From NCBI RefSeq assembly GCF_003286125.1, contig NZ_QMED01000001.1, forward strand, positions 310,001-374,000: a DNA stretch of 64,000 bases, in the 5' to 3' direction. The stretch is from Algibacillus agarilyticus. Its GTDB lineage: Bacteria; Pseudomonadota; Gammaproteobacteria; Enterobacterales; Alteromonadaceae. The stretch's first letter is position 1. Each line of letters begins with the position of its first letter. This document shows, piece after piece, positions 27,262 through 37,231 of this stretch. The notes under the pieces were generated by a model. The model was not told the origin of the DNA. It made no database searches and worked only from the letters and a program-made list of their open reading frames with translations. Made by a program: the position numbers and the translations under genes.

Positions 27262-29544
27262 ATGAAACTGTCTAAAAAAATATTCATTTCAATGTTAACT
27301 TTTAGCTTAGTTTGCTTGCTGGTTTTTGGCGGGACGGTCTATTATTTCACCAAAAAAAACATACAAAACGATATCGAACGACATTTAATTACAGTCAGTA
27401 ATGGCTTAAAGCAACAAATAGAATTATTACTACAACAAAACGCAGAGCGTATTTTACTGACCTCAAGCCGCACACAATTGCGTAAATCACTGCAACTGCA
27501 ACTCAATAAGCCAGATACCAAACATATAAACAAGATGCGCACTATTTTATTAGATGCACAAAAATCTATTAGTGACTTTATTCAAATAGATATACATGAT
27601 GCCCATGGTAATATTATTACTTCAACCGCACATAACACGCAAAACTTAGCCAAATTATCACAAAGCTTTAAGCAACTAAAATCAAATAATGATGTTAGTT
27701 TAGACAATTACCATATTGTCGATAATAAATTTGTTCATGTGTTTACCACACCTTTAACGTTAAATAACCAAAGGTTGGCTTACTTAAGTGTTCATACTCA
27801 ATTTTCAGCGTTATACGATTCACTTAACAATTCTCAATTATTAGAGACGGGAAATGTATATCTTATTGAAAAAAGACACTTACCCGATAATAACGACCCC
27901 ATATTTAAAGCACTAAATCAGACCGCGTTTTTACATGCTCAAGAAAATAATATTGGTATCGTTTTGCATCCGGAACATTTGAATCATTTAAGTCAATTAC
28001 AAACCACAATCAACAATCAAAATGAAACGACATTTTTTATTTTAAACACAATCAAAAAAACACCTTGGCATGTTTTAATAACCCAAACCGAATCTGTCGC
28101 CTTTATCAATTTATATAAAATTGAACGTGTCTTTTTATGGGTAGCTGGTGTTTCGATTATTTTAACCTTGTTTCTTGCTTATTGGTTAGCATCTGTGACC
28201 AGTCACCCTATTTTAGCGGTTATTAAGCAAACTCATAAAATAGCGACAGGTGAGGCTGAACAAATACACTTAAGTTTTAAACAAACGAATGAACTCGCTT
28301 TACTCGCAGATTCAATCAACACCCTGTCAAAAAATTTAAACTTAAGCAAACAAAATCTCGAACAGAAAGTGATCGAAAAAACTGAAAAACTCGAAGCCCT
28401 AACTCAAGAAGCCATTAACCAAAACCAAGCTACAAGTGAATTTTTAGCCAACATGAGCCACGAAATAAGAACACCAATGACCGGTGTTTTAGGTATGACT
28501 GAATTACTAGGTGAATCAGAACTTAATGAAAAGCAGCATAAATGGGTTTGTAATATAAAAATAAGTGGGCAAAACTTATTAACCATTATTAATGATATTT
28601 TAGACTTTTCTAAAGTGCAGCAAGGCTGTTTAAAGCTAAGACCAGAACCAACTCATGTGCGCGCTTTATTTAATAATATTGCGAGTATTTTTAATACTCA
28701 CTGCGCCCAAAAAGGGATCAACTTAAACATTGTCATCCACCCCGAAGTACCTGACTACTTAATGATTGATAGCACTCGATTTTGCCAAATTTTATATAAT
28801 ATTGTGGGTAACGCGATTAAATTTACCGATAAAGGCGAAATATCGGTCAATGCATCTCTCCTGCATGTAAGCGATAACTTAGCAACAATCGCAGTTTCGG
28901 TTGTTGATACAGGGCAAGGCATGAGCGAGTCATTTATAGAAAATATGTTTAGTCCCTATGCTCAAGAAGTCACAGCAAACAACAAAAATGCCATAGGTAC
29001 AGGTTTAGGCTTAGCAATTAGTAAACAGCTAGTCGAAATAATGGGCGGCAATATCTGGGTTGAAAGTGATTTAGGCCTAGGTACTAAATTTAATTATACA
29101 CTTGAAATTTATATCGCGGCAGAGCCCGAAACAAAATTAGTCGATAATGATAAAGCCGCACAAGTTCAATTATATAAAAATGCAAAAATACTCGTGGTTG
29201 AAGATAACGAAATAAATCGTGAAGTCGCCATCGCTATTTTCAATTTGTATAACATTGATGTTGATATCGCAATCAATGGTGAAGACGCAGTAGAACAAGT
29301 TAAAAACAAAGCTTTCGACATTGTTTTTATGGACATACAAATGCCTATCATGGATGGTTTAACCGCGACTAAAACAATCAGAATGCTTGATCTACCAAAG
29401 GGATCGCCCACCATTATTGCACTCACGGCGAATGTATTGCCTGATGATATAGATAGTTACTTAAATTCAGGCATGAATGATCACATCAGTAAACCGATAC
29501 AACGAGACGAATTAGAAGCCAAATTAACACGTTGGTTAACTTAA
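27262..29544 (+). CDS. hybrid sensor histidine kinase (periplasmic sensor, HAMP, HisKA, HATPase, REC)
   Basis: 760 residues. Membrane segments lie at about 8-28 and 288-310 and enclose a periplasmic domain of about 255 residues with Cache-like phrases (IQIDIHDAHGNIITS, LAYLSVHTQFSALYD). Then come HAMP, a coiled coil, HisKA with His400 ([11 protein letters not shown]), HATPase (DTGQGM, GTGLGLAI) and one REC with Asp691 (FMDIQMPIMDG). No Hpt domain and no adjacent response regulator gene are present. It stands alone between a family B element upstream and a family C remnant 18 bp downstream. Confidence 0.92.
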   Translation: MKLSKKIFISMLTFSLVCLLVFGGTVYYFTKKNIQNDIERHLITVSNGLKQQIELLLQQNAERILLTSSRTQLRKSLQLQLNKPDTKHINKMRTILLDAQKSISDFIQIDIHDAHGNIITSTAHNTQNLAKLSQSFKQLKSNNDVSLDNYHIVDNKFVHVFTTPLTLNNQRLAYLSVHTQFSALYDSLNNSQLLETGNVYLIEKRHLPDNNDPIFKALNQTAFLHAQENNIGIVLHPEHLNHLSQLQTTINNQNETTFFILNTIKKTPWHVLITQTESVAFINLYKIERVFLWVAGVSIILTLFLAYWLASVTSHPILAVIKQTHKIATGEAEQIHLSFKQTNELALLADSINTLSKNLNLSKQNLEQKVIEKTEKLEALTQEAINQNQATSEFLANMSHEIRTPMTGVLGMTELLGESELNEKQHKWVCNIKISGQNLLTIINDILDFSKVQQGCLKLRPEPTHVRALFNNIASIFNTHCAQKGINLNIVIHPEVPDYLMIDSTRFCQILYNIVGNAIKFTDKGEISVNASLLHVSDNLATIAVSVVDTGQGMSESFIENMFSPYAQEVTANNKNAIGTGLGLAISKQLVEIMGGNIWVESDLGLGTKFNYTLEIYIAAEPETKLVDNDKAAQVQLYKNAKILVVEDNEINREVAIAIFNLYNIDVDIAINGEDAVEQVKNKAFDIVFMDIQMPIMDGLTATKTIRMLDLPKGSPTIIALTANVLPDDIDSYLNSGMNDHISKPIQRDELEAKLTRWLT

Positions 29545-29561
29545 ATTATTTAAATCTTAGG

Positions 29562-29629
29562 GTTATATAAGTGATCTCTCAGAATGCATCCAGCGGTTTT
29601 TGAACAAGGCGTCGGCGTACAGGAATGGC
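29562..29629 (-). repeat. family C element remnant, copy C3
   Basis: About 65 bp matching the right end of the family C elements at 37232-37483 and 62085-62400 (TATAAGTGATCTCTCAGAAT, then the GGTTTTTGAACAAGGCGTCGG phrase). The match stops at about 29629, and the other end is absent. It lies directly behind the hybrid kinase gene. Confidence 0.75.
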
Positions 29630-29707
29630 ATAAATCACCGAAGCTATAATAAACAACACTCTACTCTATTTCTTATCAATAAAACGCCAAATCAACTTTC
29701 TTTCAGG

Positions 29708-29740
29708 CAAAAAAAAGCCGATGCAATGGCACCGGCTTTT
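29708..29740 (-). terminator. terminator of pnp
   Basis: On the minus strand AAAGCCGGTGC-CATT-GCATCGGCTTT (one G-T pair) is followed by a run of T, about 20 bp behind the pnp stop. Confidence 0.85.
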
Positions 29741-29758
29741 AAATATTTAAAATACTAT

Positions 29759-31861
29759 TTATGCATTTTCAGCAGGCTTTGCACTTTCTGCAGCGGCTTT
29801 TATGCTTAAGCGAACACGACCTTGGCGATCGATTTCTAATACTTTAACATTAACCACTTGACCTTCTTGTAAATGATCTTTCACATTCTCAACACGCTCT
29901 TCAGAGATTTGAGAAATATGTACTAAACCTTGCTTACCTGGTAACACTTCAACAAATGCACCAAAGTCAACGATACGAACAACTTTACCTTCGTATAGTG
30001 AATTAACTTCAAGTTCAGCAGTAATGGCACGAATACGTTCCATTGCCGCTTCAGCTTTAACTTTTTCAGTTGCCGCAACTTTAACCGTACCATCATCATC
30101 AATTTCAATAGTGGTATCTGTTTCTTCAGTTAATGAACGAATGGTCGCGCCACCTTTACCGATAACATCACGGATTTTATCTGAAGCAATTTTCATCGTA
30201 TAAATACGTGGCGCAAATTCAGAAACTTCATCGCGATGACCAGAGATAGCATCATCCATTACCGCTAAAATGTGTAATCGGGCTGCTTTAGCTTGGTTAA
30301 GGGCAATTTGCATGATCTCTTGCGTAATGCCTTCAATCTTAATATCCATTTGTAAAGCCGTAATACCTTCTTCAGTACCCGCTACTTTAAAGTCCATGTC
30401 ACCTAAATGATCTTCATCACCTAAGATATCAGAAAGAACAACAAATTTATCGGCTTCTTTAACAAGGCCCATCGCGATACCCGCTACAGAACCTTTAATC
30501 GGTACACCCGCATCCATTAATGCTAATGAAGTACCACATACAGAAGCCATTGAGCTTGAACCATTTGATTCAGTAATTTCTGAAACAACACGTACTGTGT
30601 ATGGGAATTCTTCGATAGTTGGCATAACCGCAGCAACACCGCGTTTAGCTAAACGACCATGACCAATTTCACGACGCTTAGGCGAACCAACCATACCTGT
30701 TTCACCAACACAGTATGGAGGGAAGTTATAATGCAACATGAAATGGTCTGTGTATTCGCCTGATATGCTATCAATAATTTGTGCATCACGTGGCGTACCT
30801 AGCGTAGCAGCAACAATGGCTTGAGTTTCACCACGAGTAAATAATGAAGAACCATGTGTACGAGGTAAAATGCCAGTACGTACATCAAGCGCACGAACGC
30901 TTTCAGGATCACGACCATCAATACGTGGTTCACCCGCAATAATGCGGTTACGTACAACTGATTTTTCTACAGAACTTAGCATGCCGCCAACTTCATTTTT
31001 ATCAAGTTCAGCATCTTCAGCGACTAAAGCTTCAAGCGCATCCGCTTTAACTTTATCAACGGCATCTTTACGTACCATTTTATCAGTAATTTGATAAGCT
31101 TCAGTAAAACCAGCCGATGCAGCAGCAGCCACTTTATCTTTTAATTCAGTGTTAACAACAGGCGCAACCCAATCAGAAACAGGCGGCTTAACCACAGCAG
31201 CAAATTCAGCGACCGCATCAACAACGGTTTGAGATTGCTCATGGCCATATACAACCGCACCTAGCATAACGTCTTCAGAAAGTACTTTAGCTTCTGATTC
31301 AACCATCAATACTGCGCTTTGTGTACCCGCAACAACTAAGTCTAACTCGCTATCGGCAATTTCACTTAAAACAGGGTTTAATAAGTATTGACCATTTTTA
31401 TAACCAACACGTGCAGCACCCACTGGACCTTGGAAAGGAATACCGGCAATCGATAACGCAGCAGAAACACCAATCATCGATACGATATCGGTTGGGATTT
31501 CAGGGTTAACTGAGACAACCGTGATAACAATTTGTACTTCGTTATCGTAAGCTTTTGGAAATAATGGACGAATAGGACGATCAATTAATCGAGCGATTAA
31601 TGTTTCGCCTTCAGAAGGACGACCTTCACGTTTAAAAAAGCCACCCGGGATTTTACCCGCAGCATACGCTTTTTCGATGTAATTAACCGTTAATGGGAAA
31701 AAGTCACGTGGCTCTGCAGATTTTTTTTCAACAACACTAACTAATACCGCAGTATCGTCCATGCTAGCCATAACAGCAGCCGTTGCTTGACGTGCAATTA
31801 AGCCCGTTTCAAGCGTAACAGTATGTTGACCATACTGGAAAGAATGAGTAATTGGATTCAC
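29759..31861 (-). CDS. pnp: polyribonucleotide nucleotidyltransferase (PNPase)
   Basis: PNPase is the trimeric 3'-5' phosphorolytic exoribonuclease of the RNA degradosome. The 700 residues contain two RNase PH domains, the catalytic region DMDFKVAGT, a KH domain ([10 protein letters not shown]) and a C-terminal S1 domain ([14 protein letters not shown]). The start is a GTG with AAAGGAA 8 bp upstream; a non-ATG start is common for pnp. rpsO, the usual upstream neighbour, is not present here. The leader holds an inverted repeat (31938-31995) that may serve autoregulation. Confidence 0.97.
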   Translation of the reverse strand: MNPITHSFQYGQHTVTLETGLIARQATAAVMASMDDTAVLVSVVEKKSAEPRDFFPLTVNYIEKAYAAGKIPGGFFKREGRPSEGETLIARLIDRPIRPLFPKAYDNEVQIVITVVSVNPEIPTDIVSMIGVSAALSIAGIPFQGPVGAARVGYKNGQYLLNPVLSEIADSELDLVVAGTQSAVLMVESEAKVLSEDVMLGAVVYGHEQSQTVVDAVAEFAAVVKPPVSDWVAPVVNTELKDKVAAAASAGFTEAYQITDKMVRKDAVDKVKADALEALVAEDAELDKNEVGGMLSSVEKSVVRNRIIAGEPRIDGRDPESVRALDVRTGILPRTHGSSLFTRGETQAIVAATLGTPRDAQIIDSISGEYTDHFMLHYNFPPYCVGETGMVGSPKRREIGHGRLAKRGVAAVMPTIEEFPYTVRVVSEITESNGSSSMASVCGTSLALMDAGVPIKGSVAGIAMGLVKEADKFVVLSDILGDEDHLGDMDFKVAGTEEGITALQMDIKIEGITQEIMQIALNQAKAARLHILAVMDDAISGHRDEVSEFAPRIYTMKIASDKIRDVIGKGGATIRSLTEETDTTIEIDDDGTVKVAATEKVKAEAAMERIRAITAELEVNSLYEGKVVRIVDFGAFVEVLPGKQGLVHISQISEERVENVKDHLQEGQVVNVKVLEIDRQGRVRLSIKAAAESAKPAENA

Positions 31862-31937
31862 TAATTTGTTCCTTTAAAGCATAAAAAAAATGTAATAAAT
31901 AGACATCTGATTTGCAATAAGGCCCCAATGATTAGAT

Positions 31938-31995
31938 TAGCTAGATGAAAAAACTGTAGCGACAAATAAACCAATACAATGCTTTCATCTAGCTA
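31938..31995 (-). promoter_or_regulatory. pnp leader hairpin, possible RNase III / autoregulation site
   Basis: A perfect 13-bp inverted repeat TAGCTAGATGAAA / TTTCATCTAGCTA with 32 bases between the arms, 77 bp upstream of the pnp start. In E. coli the pnp leader forms an RNase III-cleaved hairpin through which PNPase represses itself. The position fits that role; the function is inferred. The remainder of the 570-bp gap holds a terminator hairpin and element A3. Confidence 0.55.
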
Positions 31996-32219
31996 TGCCG
32001 ATCAAAAAGTTGGGTACCCACAAATAAAGCGAAAATCGTATTTATTACATGCTATCGCGTTGTGCGAAATTGATTTTAAAGCTGCAGTTAATCACATCAA
32101 ATGCAAACACTAAAATTCAACACGCTTAGTATACGTAAAGATTTTAGATAAACAATTTATCTACTTAAAAAACTACTATTGAAAGGTAATTAAATCTATA
32201 GAAGGAATGAAATGGTGAT

Positions 32220-32256
32220 AAAACAAACAAACGCCTTATTTATAAAGCAAGGCGTC
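32220..32256 (-). terminator. terminator hairpin behind the LacI-type gene, displaced by element A3
   Basis: On the minus strand GACGCCTTGC...AAGGCGT is followed by TTGTTTGTTTT. It would end the LacI-family transcript, but it lies about 180 bp behind the stop codon because element A3 sits between them. Confidence 0.65.
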
Positions 32257-32283
32257 GATTTGGAATATGAGTTAAGACTTGGG

Positions 32284-32412
32284 TATAGTCTTCTCGCTCA
32301 GGTTTTATGGTTCATTGTCAGCGCTTACTCGCCCCAATCACATAATAGAGCATATGCTCATGGGGTCTCGAAGCTTGACTGCTTCCCCTAAAACTCGATC
32401 GCTTTGACTATA
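32284..32412 (-). mobile_element. family A inverted-repeat element, copy A3
   Basis: 129 bp with TATAGTC / GACTATA ends and the central GAGCATATGCTC. The forward orientation is on the minus strand. Its TATAGTCAAAGCGATC end lies 19 bp behind the stop codon of the LacI-type gene, with the same orientation relative to the gene as at ppiD and alr. Confidence 0.85.
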
Positions 32413-32431
32413 TATATGAATAACGTCTGTT

Positions 32432-33463
32432 TTAGAGTTTCGCCCCACAAGATTCGCGCACAATTAAACGAGCAGGAATATGGCGTGTTTCAATTTCCGT
32501 TTCCTCTATTTGTTTAATTAAATTATAAACAAGTGTTTGCCCTGCAAGATTCGTATTTTGCTGCACGGTGGTTAATGGCGGATTACTGTATTTAGCCACG
32601 GTTAAATCGTCAAATCCAACAACGGCAACATCATTAGGCACATTAAATCCGGCCTCGGTTAATGCCGATATGGCACCAATCGCAATTAAATCACTTGCAC
32701 ACACAATAGCATCAAACGTATGCCCGCTCGCTAATAAACGCTGAACCGCTTCAACGCCTGCAGCTTCAGTGGTTACCGCATCATACTGTAAACTCAAGTC
32801 TACATAATGACCTGACTCTTCAATCGCTTTGCAATAACCTTTATAACGCTCATACAGTTCAGGACTGTGATTATCTGCCCCCCCTAAAAAGGCAATAGAA
32901 CGACGTCCTAATGATAATAAATGACGCGTAATCAGGTACCCCCCATTTTTGTTGTCACAGCCAATAGACAACCAAGGTTCACCTTCAACTACCGCTCCCC
33001 ATCGAACAAATTTAGTGCCTTGTTCAACAAGTTCATTTAATTTACCTTCGTAATCAAGGTAATCACCGTAGCCCAATAAAATAATACCATCCGCTTTATT
33101 AGTATCCGCGAAGTCAGCACTCCAATCGGTACTAAATTGCTGAAAAGAGACTAAAAGGTCATAACCTTCTTTTGAACAAGTACGCGTAATACTGCCCAGC
33201 ATAGACAAATAAAACGGATTGATATGTGACTCGGTGTCATCAAGCTCTTCAAAAAGTAAAAGTGCAAGGGTACCACTGTGCCGAGTCCGCAAGTTACTCG
33301 CATTTTTATCAACTTTATAATTTAGCTCGCGTGCAATCGCTTGTATTTTTTTACGCGTTTCTTCGTTTACTTGCGGTGAATTACGCAAAGCACGAGAAAC
33401 CGTCGACTGTGAAACGCCGGCTCGGTAAGCTATATCAAACGAGGTTGCTTTAGATTTTGACAT
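32432..33463 (-). CDS. LacI family transcriptional regulator
   Basis: 343 residues: an N-terminal helix-turn-helix (SFDIAYRAGVSQSTVSRALRNS), the hinge near 50-60, and a periplasmic-binding-protein-like sugar domain (FYLSMLGSI, GIILLGYGDY, GFDDLTVAKYSNPPLTTV). It is a DNA-binding repressor or activator responding to a small sugar-like ligand. No metabolic or transport gene is adjacent, so the regulon is not evident. The palindrome CATACGTATG (33567-33576), 104 bp upstream of its start, could be a self-operator. Confidence 0.92.
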   Translation of the reverse strand: MSKSKATSFDIAYRAGVSQSTVSRALRNSPQVNEETRKKIQAIARELNYKVDKNASNLRTRHSGTLALLLFEELDDTESHINPFYLSMLGSITRTCSKEGYDLLVSFQQFSTDWSADFADTNKADGIILLGYGDYLDYEGKLNELVEQGTKFVRWGAVVEGEPWLSIGCDNKNGGYLITRHLLSLGRRSIAFLGGADNHSPELYERYKGYCKAIEESGHYVDLSLQYDAVTTEAAGVEAVQRLLASGHTFDAIVCASDLIAIGAISALTEAGFNVPNDVAVVGFDDLTVAKYSNPPLTTVQQNTNLAGQTLVYNLIKQIEETEIETRHIPARLIVRESCGAKL

Positions 33464-33876
33464 TGAAAATAAAAGCCTTTTATTATTTTATCGTAAACTT
33501 TCGCCTCTAATACTATATCAAGTATAGCTAATTAGCCAAAAATGCTTAACAAACGATTAACGGCTGCATACGTATGTTTTTTGATTTTTACTCGATTTGG
33601 TGTATCAGCTTATTTTTTACTACATGAGTTCAATATAATACAAACCATAAAATAATTTACCCCTTAATATAATAAATAAAAGGTCACGTTTACACCGTCA
33701 ATAACGAGGCCAAAAGAGCAAGCAATGCTCTATCACCTAAGCCAAAATCAACTTAACAATAAAAACACCGATAGGATCCTAAGTTAATATAGTAAAAGGA
33801 TTTAACCTCAAGCATAAAAACGTCATAATAGCCGCCAAACTGAGTTACTGTATTGCATAAGGCTTTTTGACGTTAT
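33464..33876. other. divergent control region between the LacI-type gene and dnaB
   Basis: 413 bp without a supported gene. It should hold both promoters. The one structure that stands out is CATACGTATG at 33567-33576, a palindrome with a central CG as is usual for LacI-family operators. No clear terminator is present. Confidence 0.5.
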
Positions 33877-35277
33877 ATGGCAAATGACTGGAATAAAAAA
33901 AAGAAACCCACTTCGGTAGAAGATATAAAAGCGGCTCCGCATTCGTTGGAAGCTGAACAATCGGTTATAGGCGGCCTTTTACTCGATAATGAAACTTGGG
34001 ATCAAGTTGCCGAACGTGTGGTTGCGCAAGATTTTTATAATCGCGCTAACCGTCTTGTCTTCGAAAATATGGCCCAATTGGTTGAAGCAAATAAGCCAAT
34101 TGATTTAATCACAATTTCAGAAGCACTCGATCAAGCTAAAGTACTTGATGATATAGGCGGCTTTGCCTATTTGGCTGAAGTGGCAGATAACACCCCTAGC
34201 GCCGCGAATATAACCGCTTATGCCGATATCGTGAGAGAAAGGGCAGTATTACGTGAACTGATCGGGGTGGCTAATGAAATTGCAGAAGCGGGTTACGACC
34301 CACAAGGCCGAGACGCAAATGAATTACTCGACTTTGCTGAATCTAAAGTATTCAAAATAGCAGAACAACGAACAAATGCGAACGAAGGGCCACAAAGCAT
34401 GGGTATCGTGCTTGAAAATACAATCAAGCGTATTGAAGAAGCCATGACATTAGGCAAAGATGGGGTTACGGGTGTGACCACTGGTTTTGCCGAGCTTGAT
34501 AAATTAACATCTGGCATGCAGCCTTCTGATCTCATTATTGTTGCAGCACGTCCTTCTATGGGTAAAACCACATTTGCCATGAACTTAGTTGAAAATGCCT
34601 CACTAGCACATGATAAGCCAGTACTGGTATTTAGTTTAGAAATGCCGGCAGAACAAATTATGATGCGTTCATTGGCATCCTTAAGTCGAGTCAATCAAAC
34701 AAGTGTGAGAACCGGTCAATTAGAAGATGATGACTGGGCTCGTATTTCTTCAACGGTTAGCTTATTAAATCAACGTCAAAATATATTTATTGATGACTCA
34801 TCAGGTTTAACCCCAACTGAAGTCCGCTCTAGAGCTCGCCGGGTGCATCGTGATCACGGTGGTATCTCCATGATTATGGTCGATTATCTACAATTAATGA
34901 CCGTTCCTTCTTTATCAGACAATCGAACCTTAGAAATAGCTGAAATATCACGCTCTTTAAAATCTTTAGCCAAAGAACTGCAAGTTCCAGTAATCGCGCT
35001 TTCGCAGTTAAACCGTGGTCTAGAGCAACGAGCCGACAAACGCCCTATTAACTCAGATTTACGTGAATCCGGCTCAATTGAGCAAGATGCCGATTTAATT
35101 ATGTTTATTTATCGTGATGAGGTTTACAACGAAAACTCTGAATTTAAAGGTATTGGTGAAATTATTATTGGTAAACAGCGTAATGGTCCATTAGGTGTGG
35201 CTCGCTTAGCTTTCCAAGGCCAGTATTCACGATTTGATAACTTAGCTAACCCAGGTGATTATGGTGATTACGAATAA
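33877..35277 (+). CDS. dnaB: replicative DNA helicase DnaB
   Basis: DnaB is the hexameric 5'-3' helicase that unwinds the replication fork and recruits primase. The 466 residues comprise the N-terminal helical domain (PHSLEAEQSVIGGLLLD), a linker and the RecA-like ATPase with Walker A ARPSMGKTT at 224-232 and Walker B IMVDYLQLM. Downstream phrases SQLNRGLEQRADKRP and SGSIEQDADLIMFIYRDE are diagnostic. No intein is present. It is 29 bp upstream of alr, an order also seen in E. coli. Confidence 0.98.
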   Translation: MANDWNKKKKPTSVEDIKAAPHSLEAEQSVIGGLLLDNETWDQVAERVVAQDFYNRANRLVFENMAQLVEANKPIDLITISEALDQAKVLDDIGGFAYLAEVADNTPSAANITAYADIVRERAVLRELIGVANEIAEAGYDPQGRDANELLDFAESKVFKIAEQRTNANEGPQSMGIVLENTIKRIEEAMTLGKDGVTGVTTGFAELDKLTSGMQPSDLIIVAARPSMGKTTFAMNLVENASLAHDKPVLVFSLEMPAEQIMMRSLASLSRVNQTSVRTGQLEDDDWARISSTVSLLNQRQNIFIDDSSGLTPTEVRSRARRVHRDHGGISMIMVDYLQLMTVPSLSDNRTLEIAEISRSLKSLAKELQVPVIALSQLNRGLEQRADKRPINSDLRESGSIEQDADLIMFIYRDEVYNENSEFKGIGEIIIGKQRNGPLGVARLAFQGQYSRFDNLANPGDYGDYE

Positions 35278-35306
35278 ATGGGCGATTAACATGCTTAAAC
35301 AAAGTA

Positions 35307-36413
35307 ATGTATAACGTGACGATCTCTTCTGCAACCGCGATAATCAACTTATCGCGTATTGAGCAAAACTTACAAAAAATTAGACAGCTTGCGCCTAATT
35401 CACAAGTGTTAGCCGTGTGTAAGGCAAACGGTTATGGTCATGGTTTAGTACAAGTCGCCAATAGTTTGCAAACAGCAAATGCTTTTGGTGTCGCACGGAT
35501 AGAAGAAGCCTATAAATTGCGTTCAAGTGGTATAGTAAAACCGATTGTCTTGCTTGAAGGCTTTTTTCAGTCAACCGACTTACCTCACCTTGTCGCGAGT
35601 AATATTGAAACGGTTGTTCACTGCATTGAACAACTAGAAGCAATAGAACAAGCCACGCTTGATAACCCCATTCAAGTCTGGCTAAAAATCGATACAGGCA
35701 TGACACGCGCAGGCATAGCCCCCGAAGAATTATCACATTATTACACCCGGTTAAAAGCCAGCGCTAATGTAAAAACTGAAATACGTCTGATGAGTCACTT
35801 TGCATGTGCAGATGAATTAGACTCACCAATGAATTCAACTCAATTATCTAACTTTAACCATTGTACTCAGTATTACTCTGCGCCGCGTTCATTGGCTAAC
35901 TCGGCAGCAAGCCTGCTAATACCAGAAAGCCACTTTGAGTGGATACGGCCAGGGATCATTCTTTATGGTGTTTCTCCACTCGAAAGTAACACCGAATCGA
36001 CAAAAAAATTTAGCCCTGCAATGACCTTAAAATCCTGTTTAATCGCAGTTAAAAAAGTCAAAGCGGGATCGCATGTTGGCTACGGCGCAACCTGGACAAC
36101 AACGGCTGATACCTACATAGGCATTGTGGCAATAGGTTACGGAGATGGCTACCCTCGACATGCTAAAAATGGGACCCCCGTTTGGATCAATGGCCGAAAC
36201 GTGCCACTCATAGGCCGTGTTTCTATGGATATGATCACCGTTGATTTGGGTAACCATTTACAAGATAAAAATGGAGATGAAGTTGAATTGTGGGGCGACA
36301 ATTTAGCCATAGAAACCGTCGCTGCGCACGCAACAACCATACCTTACGAGCTTATGTGTGGCTTAACTTCACGAGTTAAATTGAGCTACTTAACACCTAA
36401 CATTAACACCTAA
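35307..36413 (+). CDS. alr: alanine racemase
   Basis: Alr makes D-alanine for peptidoglycan in the cytoplasm. The 368 residues carry the PLP lysine Lys39 (VCKANGYGHG) and the second catalytic base Tyr259 (HVGYGATWTT). The C-terminal beta domain ends LMCGLTSRVKLSY. The length is normal. It follows dnaB closely on the same strand and is probably cotranscribed. Element A4 begins 8 bp behind the stop codon. Confidence 0.96.
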   Translation: MYNVTISSATAIINLSRIEQNLQKIRQLAPNSQVLAVCKANGYGHGLVQVANSLQTANAFGVARIEEAYKLRSSGIVKPIVLLEGFFQSTDLPHLVASNIETVVHCIEQLEAIEQATLDNPIQVWLKIDTGMTRAGIAPEELSHYYTRLKASANVKTEIRLMSHFACADELDSPMNSTQLSNFNHCTQYYSAPRSLANSAASLLIPESHFEWIRPGIILYGVSPLESNTESTKKFSPAMTLKSCLIAVKKVKAGSHVGYGATWTTTADTYIGIVAIGYGDGYPRHAKNGTPVWINGRNVPLIGRVSMDMITVDLGNHLQDKNGDEVELWGDNLAIETVAAHATTIPYELMCGLTSRVKLSYLTPNINT

Positions 36414-36420
36414 CAATGAA

Positions 36421-36549
36421 TATAGTCAAAGCGATCGGGTTTTAGGGGAAGCCGTCAAGCTTCGAGACCCCATGAGCATATGCTCTATTATGTGATTGGG
36501 GCGAGTAAGCGCTGACAATGAACCATAAAACCTGAGCGAGAAGACTATA
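36421..36549 (+). mobile_element. family A inverted-repeat element, copy A4
   Basis: 129 bp, forward orientation, TATAGTCAAAGCGATCGG at the left and AGAAGACTATA at the right. The arms pair imperfectly over nearly the whole length around GAGCATATGCTC. It begins 8 bp behind alr in the same direction as the gene and is followed 20 bp later by element B2. No intrinsic terminator is seen between alr and the element. Confidence 0.85.
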
Positions 36550-36568
36550 GATTTATACCCACAAGCCA

Positions 36569-36888
36569 CTAGGACGTGTTTATCTTTGTCGTATAGATTT
36601 AGTTCAATTCCAAAGCGTTTTGATCGCGGCATTAGCTTGATGGCATAGTGGCTCTACGTCAAAAGCCCATAACAAAGAGCAAAACGTTTTGGATTGAACC
36701 CAAAGGGCAGCGCATTTGCACTATTTCTACTATGTTGCCCCACATGGATGTGGGGTAAGGTGACTTTGCAGGAGCATAAAGTCTTTATCGCTCTTTTATG
36801 TAGAAAAACTACACCGCAATCGCTCTGCCTTGTATAAATCGTGCAAATACGGCTGCAAAAGCATACACAAAAGATAAACACACCCTAG
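36569..36888 (-). mobile_element. family B inverted-repeat element, copy B2
   Basis: 320 bp, in inverted orientation relative to B1 at 26843, with ends TAGGACGTGTTTATC and GATAAACACACCCTA. It contains the shared CCCCACATGGATGTGGGG palindrome. Together with A4 it fills the 485 bp between alr and the DUF3820 gene. Confidence 0.8.
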
Positions 36889-36898
36889 GGGATAAACC

Positions 36899-37108
36899 TT
36901 ACTTTAAGGGCTTAATTAATCCTTCAAGCCCTTCTATTTTAATCGCTAACGCTAAAGCCATTAATTGACCTAGTCGACCTTGCGGAAATTCTTTCTTTTG
37001 AAACCACAATAAATACTCTTCAGGTAAATCAATAATCACTCGTCCTTCATATTTACCAAATGGCATTGTGAAGCGTGCTAAATCAATTAAATCTTTTTGT
37101 TCAAACAT
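36899..37108 (-). CDS. DUF3820 family small protein
   Basis: 69 residues with the full DUF3820 signature: MPFGKYEGRVIIDLPEEYLL, WFQKKEFPQGRLGQLM and the end EGLEGLIKPL. In other bacteria the domain is described as a putative quorum-sensing-regulated virulence factor or is fused to exonuclease-type domains; its activity is unknown. A ribosome binding site (AAAGGACATTTC) precedes the ATG. The gene stands alone between element B2 (10 bp behind the stop) and element C1 (about 120 bp upstream of the start). Confidence 0.85.
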   Translation of the reverse strand: MFEQKDLIDLARFTMPFGKYEGRVIIDLPEEYLLWFQKKEFPQGRLGQLMALALAIKIEGLEGLIKPLK

Positions 37109-37231
37109 GAAATGTCCTTTTTGAATCAGGCAAGCTTGTGTGCAATAAACACCAGCCTACCCTATCGGATAGCCGTAAAAGATACACGAAAAATACAATT
37201 CTAATAAACTCACTTTACCTATTTTTTAGTT

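Noticed and set aside
33877-35277. Possible intein in DnaB
   Set aside because: The helicase motifs are uninterrupted and the length of 466 residues is normal.
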